DNA of 64,000 nt from Cystobasidiopsis lactophilus (Eukaryota > Basidiomycota > Agaricostilbomycetes > Agaricostilbales > Chionosphaeraceae): positions 372,001 to 436,000 of the forward strand of contig BCIO01000003.1 in the NCBI GenBank assembly GCA_001599975.1. The letters are read 5' to 3'. Shown in pieces: positions 54,305 through 64,000 of the stretch. The notes under the pieces were generated by a model, which had not been told where the DNA came from, made no database searches, and saw only the letters and a list, made by a program, of their open reading frames with translations. A program made the position numbers and the translations under genes. Position 1 is the stretch's first letter. The number at the start of each line of letters is the position of its first letter.

Positions 54305-55201
54305 ATGGTGCTGCTCACCGACTTGCCGATGGAAATCCTCATCAAGATCGGGAGCTACTTGCAGGACGACCTCAGACCTCGGGTCTATCTACGAGCTGAT
54401 GATGCCACGATCCACCACGTCGGTGGAGACAAACTTCGCAATGCTGCTGCCGCTCGGACTTGCCGTCTGCTTTACGACGCGTTCATGCCGACGCTCTGGC
54501 GATCGGCCACCGTACATTTCGAATATCTCAGCTTCATTGCCTATGGCTCATGCTTGAATCCTCGCCTTGATCATACTATTGGCGTCCTGCCTTGTGTGCC
54601 CCATCGGCTGGGTCGACCTTTGCAGCACGTCCGCAACCTGAGGATCGACCTTGATGACCTATGCATCCACTACAACTGCACCTCCAAGGTCCAAGAGCTC
54701 CTGGCGCTGCCCTGCCTCGCCAACAATCGCAACTTGATGGATTTGCACGTCGAGTTCTGGCACGTACGGCTCATTGACAAAGCCTTGCACGGCCTGTTTC
54801 CGGCCGCAGGAGGGTGGATCGACAGAGTCACCCAAATTGAAATCTTGGGTGGCGGACAGCAACTCTCTGATCGAATCTGTCTGGATCGATACCCTCGGTT
54901 GCAGAAGATCATCCTGAACGGCACCCAGGGCACCCTCATTTTTGGCGGCCAGACCCACGAGCCGAGGGAAGGAATGGTGGAGTGGAGCGTTAAAAACGGC
55001 CAACTTGTCCAAACCAGGCGATGGACATGGGACGACGGGCAGTGGCAGGAATGCGTGGGTCCATTCTTTTTCGAGCGAGTGGTCTCCATCCTGACATTCA
55101 CATTCCTAGGCTGTCTCAAACTCGGCTTCTCATCAATAGTCGTCGTTCCAATCGATCGTTGTGGTGGCGGCTTCACTCGTTGGTCCGAATGGGCGGAGTA
55201 G
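54305..55201 (+). CDS. Short F-box protein with hydrophobic tail (right cluster, copy 3)
   Basis: Single exon, near-twin of 47474-48229. It starts MVLLTDLPMEILIKIGSYL, then RTCRLLYDAFMPTLWRSATV, GRPLQHVRNLRIDL, LDRYPRLQKIILNGTQGTLI, FGGQTHEP and MVEWSVKNGQLVQ. It then keeps the C-terminal extension ECVGPFFFERVVSILTFTFL and GCLKLGFSSIVVV, a likely membrane tail, ending RWSEWAE. The frame is open for 131 codons upstream of this ATG. I keep the ATG shared with the sister copy because the sister has a stop in that upstream frame. Upstream and downstream flanks are also duplicated, so the copying event was recent and included several hundred bases either side. Confidence 0.75.
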   Translation: MVLLTDLPMEILIKIGSYLQDDLRPRVYLRADDATIHHVGGDKLRNAAAARTCRLLYDAFMPTLWRSATVHFEYLSFIAYGSCLNPRLDHTIGVLPCVPHRLGRPLQHVRNLRIDLDDLCIHYNCTSKVQELLALPCLANNRNLMDLHVEFWHVRLIDKALHGLFPAAGGWIDRVTQIEILGGGQQLSDRICLDRYPRLQKIILNGTQGTLIFGGQTHEPREGMVEWSVKNGQLVQTRRWTWDDGQWQECVGPFFFERVVSILTFTFLGCLKLGFSSIVVVPIDRCGGGFTRWSEWAE

Positions 55202-55558
55202 GGTCAAAAAAATCATTCAGCTTCTTCGTCCGGGCTCTCGGGACACTTGTTGTACTCTTCTTTGTGCTTCTCTACGTTTTCATTGTACAAATCTTTGCAA
55301 AACGCCTTCGGTGGCGACAAAACAATGATCAGCACCAAGGCATTTCCCCGGTCCGAGGGAAGACGCGCGACATCCCTTTTGCCTCACACGCTCCCCCCTT
55401 GCTCTTCCGCCGCCTACGACGACGACGCCGCTTCCATGGCCGCGTGCTAGGTGCTTGATCTCTGACGACGAACGACGACGACGCTGCGGGGCGGATTTGA
55501 CGACGGCCGAGCTCGCTGAAAAGGCTTCCTCCACGTCGAAGCAGAGTAGCAGCCGAGG
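55202..55558. other. Intergenic, striatin promoter
   Basis: 357 bp. The first part continues the duplicated F-box 3' flank, ending in a leader remnant (CAGCACCAAGGCATTT near 55330). The second part is GC-rich with CGACGACGACG runs just before striatin. Confidence 0.45.
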
Positions 55559-58500
55559 ATGCTGCCCTGGCGCCCTAACCAGCCGCCACCTGGTGGGCCT
55601 GGTCCACAACAGCAGCAGCAACAAGGGCAACAGCAGCAGGAAGGGGAGCCCTTGTCGCCGACGAACAATGTTCCCACTCAACAGCAGAACCTCAACAACA
55701 TGCGTGAGCCTGTCGCTCGCTTTAAGTTACCGAGTGCACTTGGGCTGACAGCGAGAGTGTGACAAGCACCGCCGCCTGTGCCAGCTTCGTCCACGGCGGC
55801 GTCGCTGAGCCCGTCGAGCCTGTCCCTCTCGCACGTCTTGCACTTCCTCCAAACCGAGTTCCGCCGTTACGAGCGAGACCGGAACGAGTGGGAGATTGAG
55901 CGGGGCGAGATGCGCGCGCGGATTGCGCTGCTCGAGGGCGAGCGCAGGGGGAACGAGAATGCGCGCAGCGATTTGCTCAGGAGGATCAAGATGCTCGAGT
56001 TTGCCCTCAAAGGCGAGAGGTCAGTGCCTTGTTGTTGTTGATCATGTTGATGTGGAGGTAATTAATGGCGAGGGTAACAGGTCCAAGTATCTGTCATTAA
56101 CCCAAGCTCAAGCCGCCACTTTGGTGCCTTCCGCCTCTTCCACGACCGCACCTGGCGTGCCATCTACCGCCACTCCAGCAGCGGCGACTAAGAAAGAAGA
56201 CCGGCCTTCCTCGCCGACCACTTCCTCCTCAAGCGGCGGAGAGGCAGACATCATCCCGGCTCCCCAAGACCCGCCGGCCATAGCTATCAACCCGCCCACT
56301 TCCCAGCCTTTGGCACAGGGTCCAAGCGCGATCCCATCCCACCTCAACCTGCCCGGGTTGTCTCGACCGCCCTCGGCCATGTCCAACAACAATGGCCTCT
56401 CGCAACAGGGCGTTGATAAAATGGCCACTACGGTCGCCCCGTCTGAGAGGGCCGGGCCTGGTGTTGCAGCTGGGGGTCAGACTTGGAATCCAGCTATAGG
56501 CAGGGACCCGAGGGGGAGAGCTAGGTCCAGGGACTACCTCAAGCAGTTTGTCTTCCCTCCACCATCTCCCCATTTGTGGCCCCCTTGACTGACGATGTGG
56601 GGTGTCAATAGGTGCCTGCAGGAAATCTCCTACCTCACCTCACCCGCCACCCTCAACCCTTTACCAGAGCAATCGGCAAGCGGGGTCAGGCGCCCCCAGA
56701 AGATCTTGGTCCAATTGCCCCATGTTCCAACTCCTCCCAATAATCAAGGCCAAGGGGGCGCGGAGACGAGACAGGCGCCAGTCATGGAAGCTAGCACCTC
56801 CATGATGCCCCCTACCGTCCCTGTTCCGGCGCCTTCGGGTGGTGCGTTAGCTCCCTCCCTACCAGATAATCCACTTTGGCTTATGTTTGCGGGTGGTTGT
56901 TGCACAGTGTTTGTACCCAAGTTCCCATCGTCCCTCGCCACTTCAACCTCGGTGGAGGAGGAGCAACAAGACCCAGGCCCGTCAACGACGACCAAAGCCG
57001 AGGACGGGACGGACCTGCTCTCCTCTGACCCTCCCACTTCCAACCCTTGGGGCGGTAACCCATCAACAACGACAACCAACGGCATCCTCCTCCCCTTACC
57101 AACATCCACCGTCAAGCCCCCGCCCACGCCGACTTCCCCCCTCAAAGACCTGCCTCTAACCGACGCCTTTCCGACTTCGATGCCCACATCGGTGCCGATG
57201 GCCGCGGAAGACTCGTCGGACCGGTTGACCGCTATTTTCAGGCCCAAGTCGGGCCAGGCGTGGAAGGACCAACTCCGAGAAGCCTCCCTAGCTTCAGGTG
57301 GCAAGGCGGGCGCGACGACCAGTTTGTCAGTGGGCAACTCCACCGAGGACTTCCCCTCGACGACGACGGCGGTCAGCGTGGTGGAAGAAGAGGATTCCAT
57401 CTTGCCCACGCCGGACGCGACGACCACTTTGGCGAGCGCGACGACGGGTTTGGGGTTGGTGCCGGCTGACGACGAGAAGACGTGGCGCTCCCGACGGGTG
57501 CTCAGGTCACACCTTGATGGAGTCAGGGCGGTGGCTTGGGGGAAAACCACCGATCTCGCCCTCGTCTCTGGAGGGGACGACATGACGGTCAAAGTGTGGC
57601 GGTTGAACCCGCACACCTTACAAGCTTCAAAGTGCGTTCTTTCTCTCCCTTAGCAGTCCTGTAGAGGAGTGCTGGATTCTCCGAATCGCACAGCTCGCCA
57701 TCGCCCGAAGTTGAGCCTCAAGTCACGCTAAGACACCACTCGGCGGCCGTGACAGCGCTAGCGGTCTCCCCTTTGTCCGACCGCATCTACTCGGCTTCCT
57801 TGGACCAAACCGTCCAAGTCTGGTCCCTACCACCCCGCGACCGGGAGACGTACGCCGCCTACGACCCAAATCTACACTTGGCTCAGTTTGAAGGTCACAC
57901 CGACGCCATTTGGGACCTCGCCCTCCTCCCTTTGCGGGTCCAAGAAGAGGGGTTGCTAGCGACGGCCAGCGCGGATGGGACGGTCAAGATTTGGAGCACC
58001 GACGAACTCCAATCGCCTTTGAAGCTGTCCTGGAGGTATAACGGCACCGACGACAACAACTCGCTGGGTCTGACGAACGGCACTTCCAATGGTCACTCTT
58101 TGCCCAGCCCGACGAGCGTTTCGATCGTCTATTCCGACCTGAGGAAGTTGGCCGTCGCGTACCAGAACTCGGTGGTCAAGCTGTTCGACGTGGAGACGGG
58201 CAAGGAAGTGCTCAAGTTCAAGAGCGACGATTCTTATGGTTCGATCACCTCCCCTTACTTTAGCTACTACGAGATGGGAGTTGACCACCTGGTGGTATGA
58301 ACAGATAATACGACCGCCACGCAAATCAACGCCGTCGCTACCCACCCCACCCTGCCCATCTTGGTCACTGGCCACGAGGACCGGTTCATCCGGATCTTTG
58401 ACATGAACACAGGTGCGTGGCCCGATTACTTTAGACCTGTCAAAAGTGTCTCAAAAGATTTCGATCCCTTCACAGGCGAATGCACGCACTCGATGGTTGC

Positions 58501-58750
58501 TCACCAAGACGCGGTGACCTGCCTGGACGTTGGCAACTCGGGGCTCAACCTGGTTTCGGGCGGGCACGACTGCTCGGTCCGGTTTTGGGACCTGATGTCG
58601 ACCCGCGTGTGCCAGCAAGAGGTCTCCTCCCACCGCGCCAAGGCTGGCGAGGGCGTCATGGCCGTCCAGTTCCACCCGTCGCTCCCTTACGTCGCCAGCG
58701 CCGGCGCGGACGGCATCGTCAAAGTAATGAGCCGCCAGCTCCCGCCGTGA
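55559..58750 (+). CDS. Striatin (STRIPAK scaffold)
   Basis: Striatin family (Pro11/Far8/Csc3). It scaffolds PP2A and GCK kinases in the STRIPAK complex at the nuclear envelope and ER, controlling cell fusion and septation in fungi. It starts MLPWRPNQPPPGGPG with a glutamine-rich run. The coiled coil reads LSHVLHFLQTEFRRYERDRN, EWEIERGEMRARIALLEGER, then LLRRIKMLEFALKGER, the family signature. A long disordered S/T/P linker follows, with RDYLKQ and a CLQEISYLTSP helix. The WD40 propeller has HLDGVRAVAW, GGDDMTVKVWRL, HHSAAVTALAV, ASLDQTVQVWSL, GHTDAIWDLAL, ASADGTVKIWS, GHEDRFIRIFD, AHQDAVTCLDV and GGHDCSVRFWD. Several introns. The end ADGIVKVMSRQLPP is unusual (relatives stop soon after V-K-V/L), so a last intron is possible. 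Confidence 0.92.
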
Positions 58751-59108
58751 TCACACACTGGCATGGACACTTCATGTACATAGAAGACTCGCCGCCCAAC
58801 TAAGAAGAGCCCGCTCAGATCACCAAGAGGAGCAGGCGAACCCTTGAGTGCTAAGGTTTACGAACGGACGAACCCCCAAGGATTTATTTTCTCAAAATCA
58901 AAAGCTCAAAAGAGGGCTCAAAGAGCAAGGGCCCAGCCATCTTTTTCCTTTTAGCATCACATTTTTTCTATGGATACCGCTGCACTTAGACGCGAACAGG
59001 AAGAGGATGACCGACGCGAACAAGAGGAGCATGACTCTCTCTATGGCCACTGTCGAATTCGACGTCGAGACAACTTGCGCTGCGAGATTGCACGCTACAG
59101 CATCCCCT
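58751..59108. other. Intergenic, convergent
   Basis: 358 bp between striatin (+) and PDX1 (-) 3' ends. If striatin has a last intron, its true end may fall here. No other content seen. Confidence 0.4.
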
Positions 59109-60496
59109 TTAGTAGCCTCTGTTCGACATGTTGACCACTTTCGACAAGTCGTTGTCGCCCTTCATGGCAGGACCTGCATCTTCGAACTCAGCGCACGTTG
59201 AAAGCAGAGGAGGGACGAGAGGGCTACCCAGGCCGCTGCTGATCTCTGCCAGCTTGAGGGGGTCTTGGTAGTGGGTAACTGCCTCGACGATAGCCTTGGC
59301 GGTGGCCGCCGGGTTGGCGCTGTTGAAGATGCCAGAACCGCTGCAGGGGCTCACGCTCAGTGAAGGAAACGACCATCAAGGCAATGTTGAACTTACACAA
59401 AGACACCGTCGCTGTGCATACCAAGAGGCATGAGATGTGTTATAATTAGAATGCTAAAGGCGGAGCCCACCATCCAATTTGCATGAGAAGAGCCGCGTCT
59501 GCTGGGGTAGCAATGCCTCCAGCCTGGTAGCGAAAGTTGAGCAGTGGAGTACAACGTGCAAAAGCAAAACGCACAGCAAAGTTGACGACAGGCAAGCGCT
59601 TCGTCCGCGCCACCTCCTTCAAAAGGTGAAAAGGCGCTCCGATGTCCTTGGCAAAGCTGTACAGCTCCGACTCGTCCATCGCCGCCGCTCGTCGGATTTC
59701 CGAGTTGACGGTCCTGGCGTGTCGAACGGCCTCGATGACGTTGCCAGTGCCAGCCTCGCCCTTCGTGCGGATCATCGCTGCGCCTTCGCTGATCCTGCGC
59801 AATGCCTCGCCCAGGTTCTTGCAGCCACACACGAACGGTGCCTTATAGCTGTGCTTTGCAATATGGTTTTCCGGGTCGGCGGGCGTCAAAACTCTGAGCG
59901 ACGACATCAGCGATGCTAAGATCGATGCGGACTCATGCCTACTCTGACTCATCGATGAAGTCGACGCCAACAGCCTGCAAGATCTGAGCCTCCACGATGT
60001 GCCCAATACGGCATTTGGCCATCACAGGGATAGTCACGGCCTCCATAATGTCCTGCGTGAAAGCAAGCCGTCAGGCAGCTTCGAAAAGCAGCGCATGAAT
60101 CTTGCAGACCTTGATCATTTGAGGGTCCGACATCCTTGCGACCCCTCCATCTGCACGAATGGCACTAGGGATCCGCTCGAGGGCCATGACAGCGCATGCT
60201 CCAGCTTCCTCGGCGATTCTGGCTTGTTCTGCTCGAAAGCGTCAGCCGAGCCTCCCGTTCGTCAGATCGCCTTCACGAACCTGCGTTCATGACATCCATA
60301 ATCACACCTCCTTTAAGCATCTGAGCGAGGCCACTCTTGATGCTAAAATTTGTCGACGATGCTGCGGTCTTTCGCGTGAGTCGCATTTCACAGACTGCTG
60401 CTTGGCCTCACCTCCGCCCGTCGAGGGGGTGCCTCTTTCGGCCACCGGCTTAGTGTGTGTAATGGTGGGCTCAGCTGGTGTACCGTTCGCGCTCAT
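59109..60496 (-). CDS. PDX1: Pyridoxal 5'-phosphate synthase, Pdx1/Snz subunit
   Basis: PLP synthase subunit that condenses ribose 5-phosphate, glyceraldehyde 3-phosphate and ammonia (from Pdx2/Sno glutaminase) into vitamin B6. It is a cytosolic (beta/alpha)8 barrel, usually dodecameric. It starts [20 protein letters not shown], with an intron before [20 protein letters not shown]. Then [91 protein letters not shown] (catalytic lysine region), [36 protein letters not shown] and CDGVFVGSGIF (phosphate site). It ends [10 protein letters not shown]. The length is normal. Its start is about 100 bp from the GT90 3' end, on the same strand. Confidence 0.95.
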
Positions 60497-60594
60497 TTTG
60501 AGTTGGTTGGAAGGGAGAACAATTTCGAGTCGACTCCGAGCGTGACCGGCGCCAAGAATTTTGGATGTGGTGATGGTATAGGGAATTGCACACG

Positions 60595-62852
60595 CTAGGG
60601 CCTATTCATGACTCTAGCATACTCTAGAAACAGGCGAAAGAGGTAGGCTTTCCGACAGTTGTCAGCATGGAGAATGCGTGAAAGAAGGGCTTGGCTCACC
60701 TGCCATGTCTTCCTCTCTCCAATCTACCGAAAAAGGGTCAACAACGGATCACAGAAGATGTTGCGAAGGCGCGCTCACACTTCTGTGTCCATTCGCGGCC
60801 TTGGTGGGCAATGTGGTGGGCAAGTTCGTCGTGCGCTTCCGACCCATCCTCATGGCCCAAAAAGAATCCCATCACGTCATGTCTGCTGTGGATCAGACCG
60901 AGATCTTAGAGAGATTACAGATCGACTCACAAGTCAGAGTAATCCAGTTTGATCGGGACATAGCTGCTCGACGGAATCAGGAGGACGCAAGAAAGCATAC
61001 GCAGGAATATCGTACTGTAGCCATGGCTGAATCCTGTCTTGATACCACTCGGAGAAGACTGTAACGGATGTCAGGAATCTCTTTTCGGGACATGTTCATC
61101 ACGCACTAGTTGACTTCAAGACCACCGATCTGGTGGACATCAAGCGATGGAATCGCCCGCTCTGCGCGATGTCAGTCGAATCAGTTTCCAAATAAGCTTC
61201 AGTTACTCACCCAGCCATTCCCATCGCAATCCAAGACATATTTGTACTTGTTGGCCTCATCTAAGTCCATCTGGTCCGCAAAGCGGTAGGCCGACTTGAT
61301 CGCTGCACATGTACCATCGCCTTGATCGCATTGGATAGGGTCGCCGGTGAATGCCACATCGAAGAACCGGCGGCTGACGGACTGCATTGGCTCTTGCACC
61401 TTTTCCACGCCCTCGCCCTTCGCGTACATGACGTCCATGCTGCCCTCCTGCGCGTTGGTCACTGTGACGGAAGATTCATCAGCAAGAAAGAGAATTTGTC
61501 CGAGCTAGACTGACGATAGTTCAATCTTGTCCGCTGGCTGGGCTTCCACATTGTCACCCTGTCGTAGCGGCTGCCCGTCGTCGACCCTCGCCACAGAAGC
61601 CGATTTTCCGTCTTTTGCGACCAAGAAGGATCGTTTCCGGTAGAGGTGAAATATTGCTCGAGCGGCGTGAGCAGCAGGTCGCTGTACATCTTGGTCTTAC
61701 AGTTCGAAAAGATGGGGAGGAAATCGACCGCCGAAGGGCCAAGACCGTAATTTGAGGTGAGACTGTGGAGATTGAGGTACGATGGGTGATGGCACATGTC
61801 CATAGCGACCTCGTGGTCGGCGATAAAGCTGTGAGGCGGTTCGGTGTGGACGATCCCGGCCATGTTCTCCTTCAGGTTGGATGAGGGCGGGCAAAAGCTT
61901 TCCCATCCGACGTGGAAAGCACTGCTATAAGTGTCATCTAATCGGTTGCTGGGCAGGCCTGGGCACCAGCCATGGGGGTCTCAATACAGGTCGGGTCGAA
62001 GAAGACAATCAAACTCACGCTGGTCCTTCTGTGCCAGTCGGGCAAGCTCTGCCTTCTTGGCTCCACTGGTGTGCAAAATTGGGGTGTCGTGAGCCCAAAC
62101 GGTGACGTTAAGGTCCGGCAGCAGGTGCTGGAAGCGAGCGATGACCTTGGCGAATTCGGCGGCGCGGCCCGAGTCGCTATAAGGTCCAGTCGTCTCAGCA
62201 AGCTTGCCATCAACGAAGTGCATCGTAAAAGATCCTTGGTGATAGAAGTTGGACCGGTCGTTGATGATGATGTTGGAGCGCTCCCGCATCGTGGAAGAAG
62301 GAAAGCCGAGCAGAGGTTTGATGTCCCGCTCGATTTGGTCGTACTCGTCCATCAATTGGACCTCGTTGTCGGACGCAAACTTGTACCTATGTGATACATC
62401 AGCAACGGATCTCCGGACTAGTAGGCCACTTGCCATTTGTCAAATCCCGGCGGCGGCGCTCGCGCATAACGCTTTCTATACGTCGCTACAGCTTGATTAT
62501 AGCTGAGACTTTGACGTGCCAGCTTTGCTTTCCAGTTGAGTTCTGCCTCTCGGATGAGATGGAGGATGGGATGCCGCGTGTTGGACGAGTTTGCCTCTGG
62601 GGCAAACAGCAAGCCATCGCGCTCCGAAAACTTCGACGTTAGACGCGACGACTGGGTTGTGGCCGCCTCAGCAGGATCTGATTTGAAGTAGTCGCTTCCT
62701 GAGACGTAGTAGAAGAAGCCGAACGCAAGGATGAAGAGGAAAAGTTTGAGATTGGTGTTGCGCCGCTGAAGGAAACCGGTCGACGAAGGCGAGGGCGTCA
62801 AGGGCTTGGCCACGGGCAGGAAGCCACCGGAGGAGCGGTTACGTCGATTCAT
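60595..62852 (-). CDS. CAP10-type glycosyltransferase, family GT90
   Basis: Type II membrane enzyme. It starts MNRRNRSSGGFLPVAKPL, then the anchor NLKLFLFILAFGFFYYVSG. The luminal part has ARAPPPGFDKWQ, VQLMDEYDQIERDIKPLLGF, MHFVDGKLAETTGPYSDSGR, EPPHSFIADHEVAMDMCHHP, NRLLWRGSTTGSRYD and YKYVLDCDGNGW joined to SGRFHRLM. Small exons follow: FSEWYQDRIQPWLHYVPIKL, DYSDLHDVMGFFLGHEDG, YWREEDMAAYLFRLFLEYAR and the end VMNRP (TAG at 60595-60597). L-W-R-G-S/A-x-x-G, Y-K-Y-V-L-D-x-D-G-N-G-W-S-G-R-F and Y-V/I-P-x-K-x-D-Y-S-D-L are the GT90 hallmarks shared with Cryptococcus Cap10 and animal POGLUTs. The sugar is unknown; xylose or glucose on Golgi glycans or proteins is likely from the family. The spliced end was missed by any single frame. 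Confidence 0.9.
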
Positions 62853-63007
62853 AACTGAGAGGCATCGAAAGTCGTTACATTCATTCTGTTGCTTTGGTTC
62901 GGCGGCAGGAAGTCCAAAACCGACAGCATCCACTCTCAAACCTTAATTTGCAAGTTCCGCCCTGAACTGATATTGTACATGAATAAACTGCAAAGAGGGC
63001 ACTGTAT

Positions 63008-64000
63008 CTACTGTGTGATGTCGTCTGGGTGCGAAGGCGCGGCCTCGTAAGGGGGAGGGGGGACATAAGAGGTCGGCTGAGGCAATGCTCGTGGTGGCCG
63101 ATCCAAGAAGCCTTTTGCGGCATTCCTGTCATTGGTGGGAGAGGAAGAGCGTTGAGAAGTTGCACCGGTTGAGCCGCTTGATGTGGCCGAGGCAGCTGGA
63201 ACAGGGGGAAGAGGCGACTCGCGATCGAATGAATGCTGAGTGGACGGAGACCCCGTGTCGCTTTCGCTGTGGCTTGTCGCCGTTCCTCCGTGACTGACAT
63301 TCCCAAAAGTGGACGAGACTCCGGTGCCGAGTGGAGCCCCTTCGGGTGCTCGTGAGCTGGGCGCGCTAGTGGCGAACGAAGCCTGCGTTGACAAGACTTC
63401 CGCGGAATCGGGTGGCGTAGTAAAAGGATTGGAAGACGTCGCAGATGGCTGGTCGACCGCATACTGGGACGGGTTGAGTGACTCGGTGGAAGGGCGGGAC
63501 TGGTGCCGACCCAAAGGTCTCGACGATGCGGTAGACAATGCTCGGTCTGTGCGACCGCTTGAGTGAACAGGTGTCACCGGGAAGCGCAAAACTCTTACTC
63601 GGTGTAGCAAAAGGGTTGATGGGCACTTGCACCATCTCTCCAGGTTCATCCTGATCAATCGCTGCTCGCTGACGAGGCCTGGTGTAGCCGGGCCGCCTTC
63701 TTTTGCAGCAGAACCAGATTCCAGCAGCAAGACCGGCCAGTACTATGAGGCCGCCCACAGCACCACCGACGATCGCGCCGATGGGAGTTTTGGAGCCGGA
63801 TGGGTAACCAGTGGATCCCACGCCAATCGTTTCAAAGCTGCCACTGGTGGTCAGTGAGTCGGTCAGCCTGGTGCTTCCAAGTTCAGCTCGTTCGCAACAG
63901 ACAGCAGTGATGACTACTGACTGTGGTCCCGTTTTGCTTGCGTGCAAAGCGGCAGAGAGGACCGACGCTGCTGATTGGTACGATGCCAGCAAGGCGGAAG
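63008..64000 (-). CDS. Single-pass membrane protein with cytosolic tail (5' end outside window)
   Basis: Only the 3' part is present. An S/T-rich stretch (about 63790-63990) leads into the membrane span PIGAIVGGAVGGLIVLAGL, followed by FCCKRRRPGYTRPRQ, a basic stop-transfer. An intron joins INPFATP to NRALSTASSRPLGRHQ. The cytosolic tail is low-complexity S/T/P with NPFTTPPDS and ends PQPTSYVPPPPYEAAPSHPD (a P-P-P-Y type motif that WW domains of Rsp5-like ligases bind) and TAG at 63008-63010. The layout is like fungal Mid2/Wsc-type sensors or other S/T-rich surface proteins. No extracellular domain can be named because it lies beyond the window. Another intron is likely near 63840. Confidence 0.6.

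Noticed and set aside
5115-55201. F-box clusters as a mobile element or biosynthetic cluster
   Set aside because: No terminal repeats, transposase or target-site signs seen, and no biosynthetic enzymes among the F-box genes.
56744-57616. 290-codon minus-strand frame opposite striatin
   Set aside because: Antisense to the striatin linker and WD40 start; no motif.

Overview
The window looks like a nuclear segment of a basidiomycete fungus. Nearly every gene carries several short introns (mostly 45-70 nt, donors often GTGCGT or GTGAGT, acceptors CACAG/CAG), intergenic gaps are small, and the recognisable proteins are eukaryotic housekeeping types: COPII Sec24, Rieske protein, QCR10, Hsp70, Yme2, striatin, Snz/Pdx1, a ZUP1-type C78 peptidase and a GT90 glycosyltransferase. 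Intron style suggests Pucciniomycotina (Microbotryomycetes-like); that placement is inference. I saw no rRNA, tRNA, CRISPR, transposon or virus-like element.

Layout. 0-5 kb: a degenerate kinase-like gene (+) and SEC24 (-). 5-16.3 kb: left F-box cluster, all on the minus strand (two short F-box genes, one B-type, two A-type), interrupted by a DUF7726-like gene and a PD-(D/E)XK-like gene. 16.6-23.7 kb: Rieske iron-sulphur protein, a SERAC1-like hydrolase and a membrane-anchored AAA ATPase, all +. 23.8-25.8 kb: a transcription-factor-like gene (-). 27.6-32.8 kb (+): HSP70, a small secreted protein and QCR10. 33.4-39.4 kb: an unknown protein, a GPI-anchored protein, ZUP1, a small unknown gene and a decayed copy of one ZUP1 zinc finger. 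39.9-43 kb: a tenth F-box gene and a secreted helical protein with an internal repeat. 43.4-47 kb: YME2. 47.4-55.2 kb: right F-box cluster, all on the plus strand (short, short, A, B, short). 55.5-64 kb: striatin, PDX1, a GT90 enzyme and the 3' part of a single-pass membrane protein.

The most unusual content is the family of ten F-box genes. In the direction of transcription both clusters contain the order A, B, short, but on opposite strands and about 40 kb apart. The members share an extended architecture beyond the F-box: a P-x-L/I-W-x4 stretch, an R-P-x2-H-V/I segment, an L-D-x-(F)P-x-L ... G-x2-Y ... W-x-V-x-D-G-x-L module, and in long members a further W-x2-F-L-x2-L-P module. Several end in a hydrophobic tail. 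The right cluster also shows recent tandem duplication with conserved upstream leader DNA. Two complex III subunits (Rieske and QCR10) lie 15 kb apart; with Yme2 this is a modest enrichment of mitochondrial genes, probably by chance.

Gene models were spliced by eye from GT-AG sites, reading frame and family conservation. Exon borders given in the entries are predictions.
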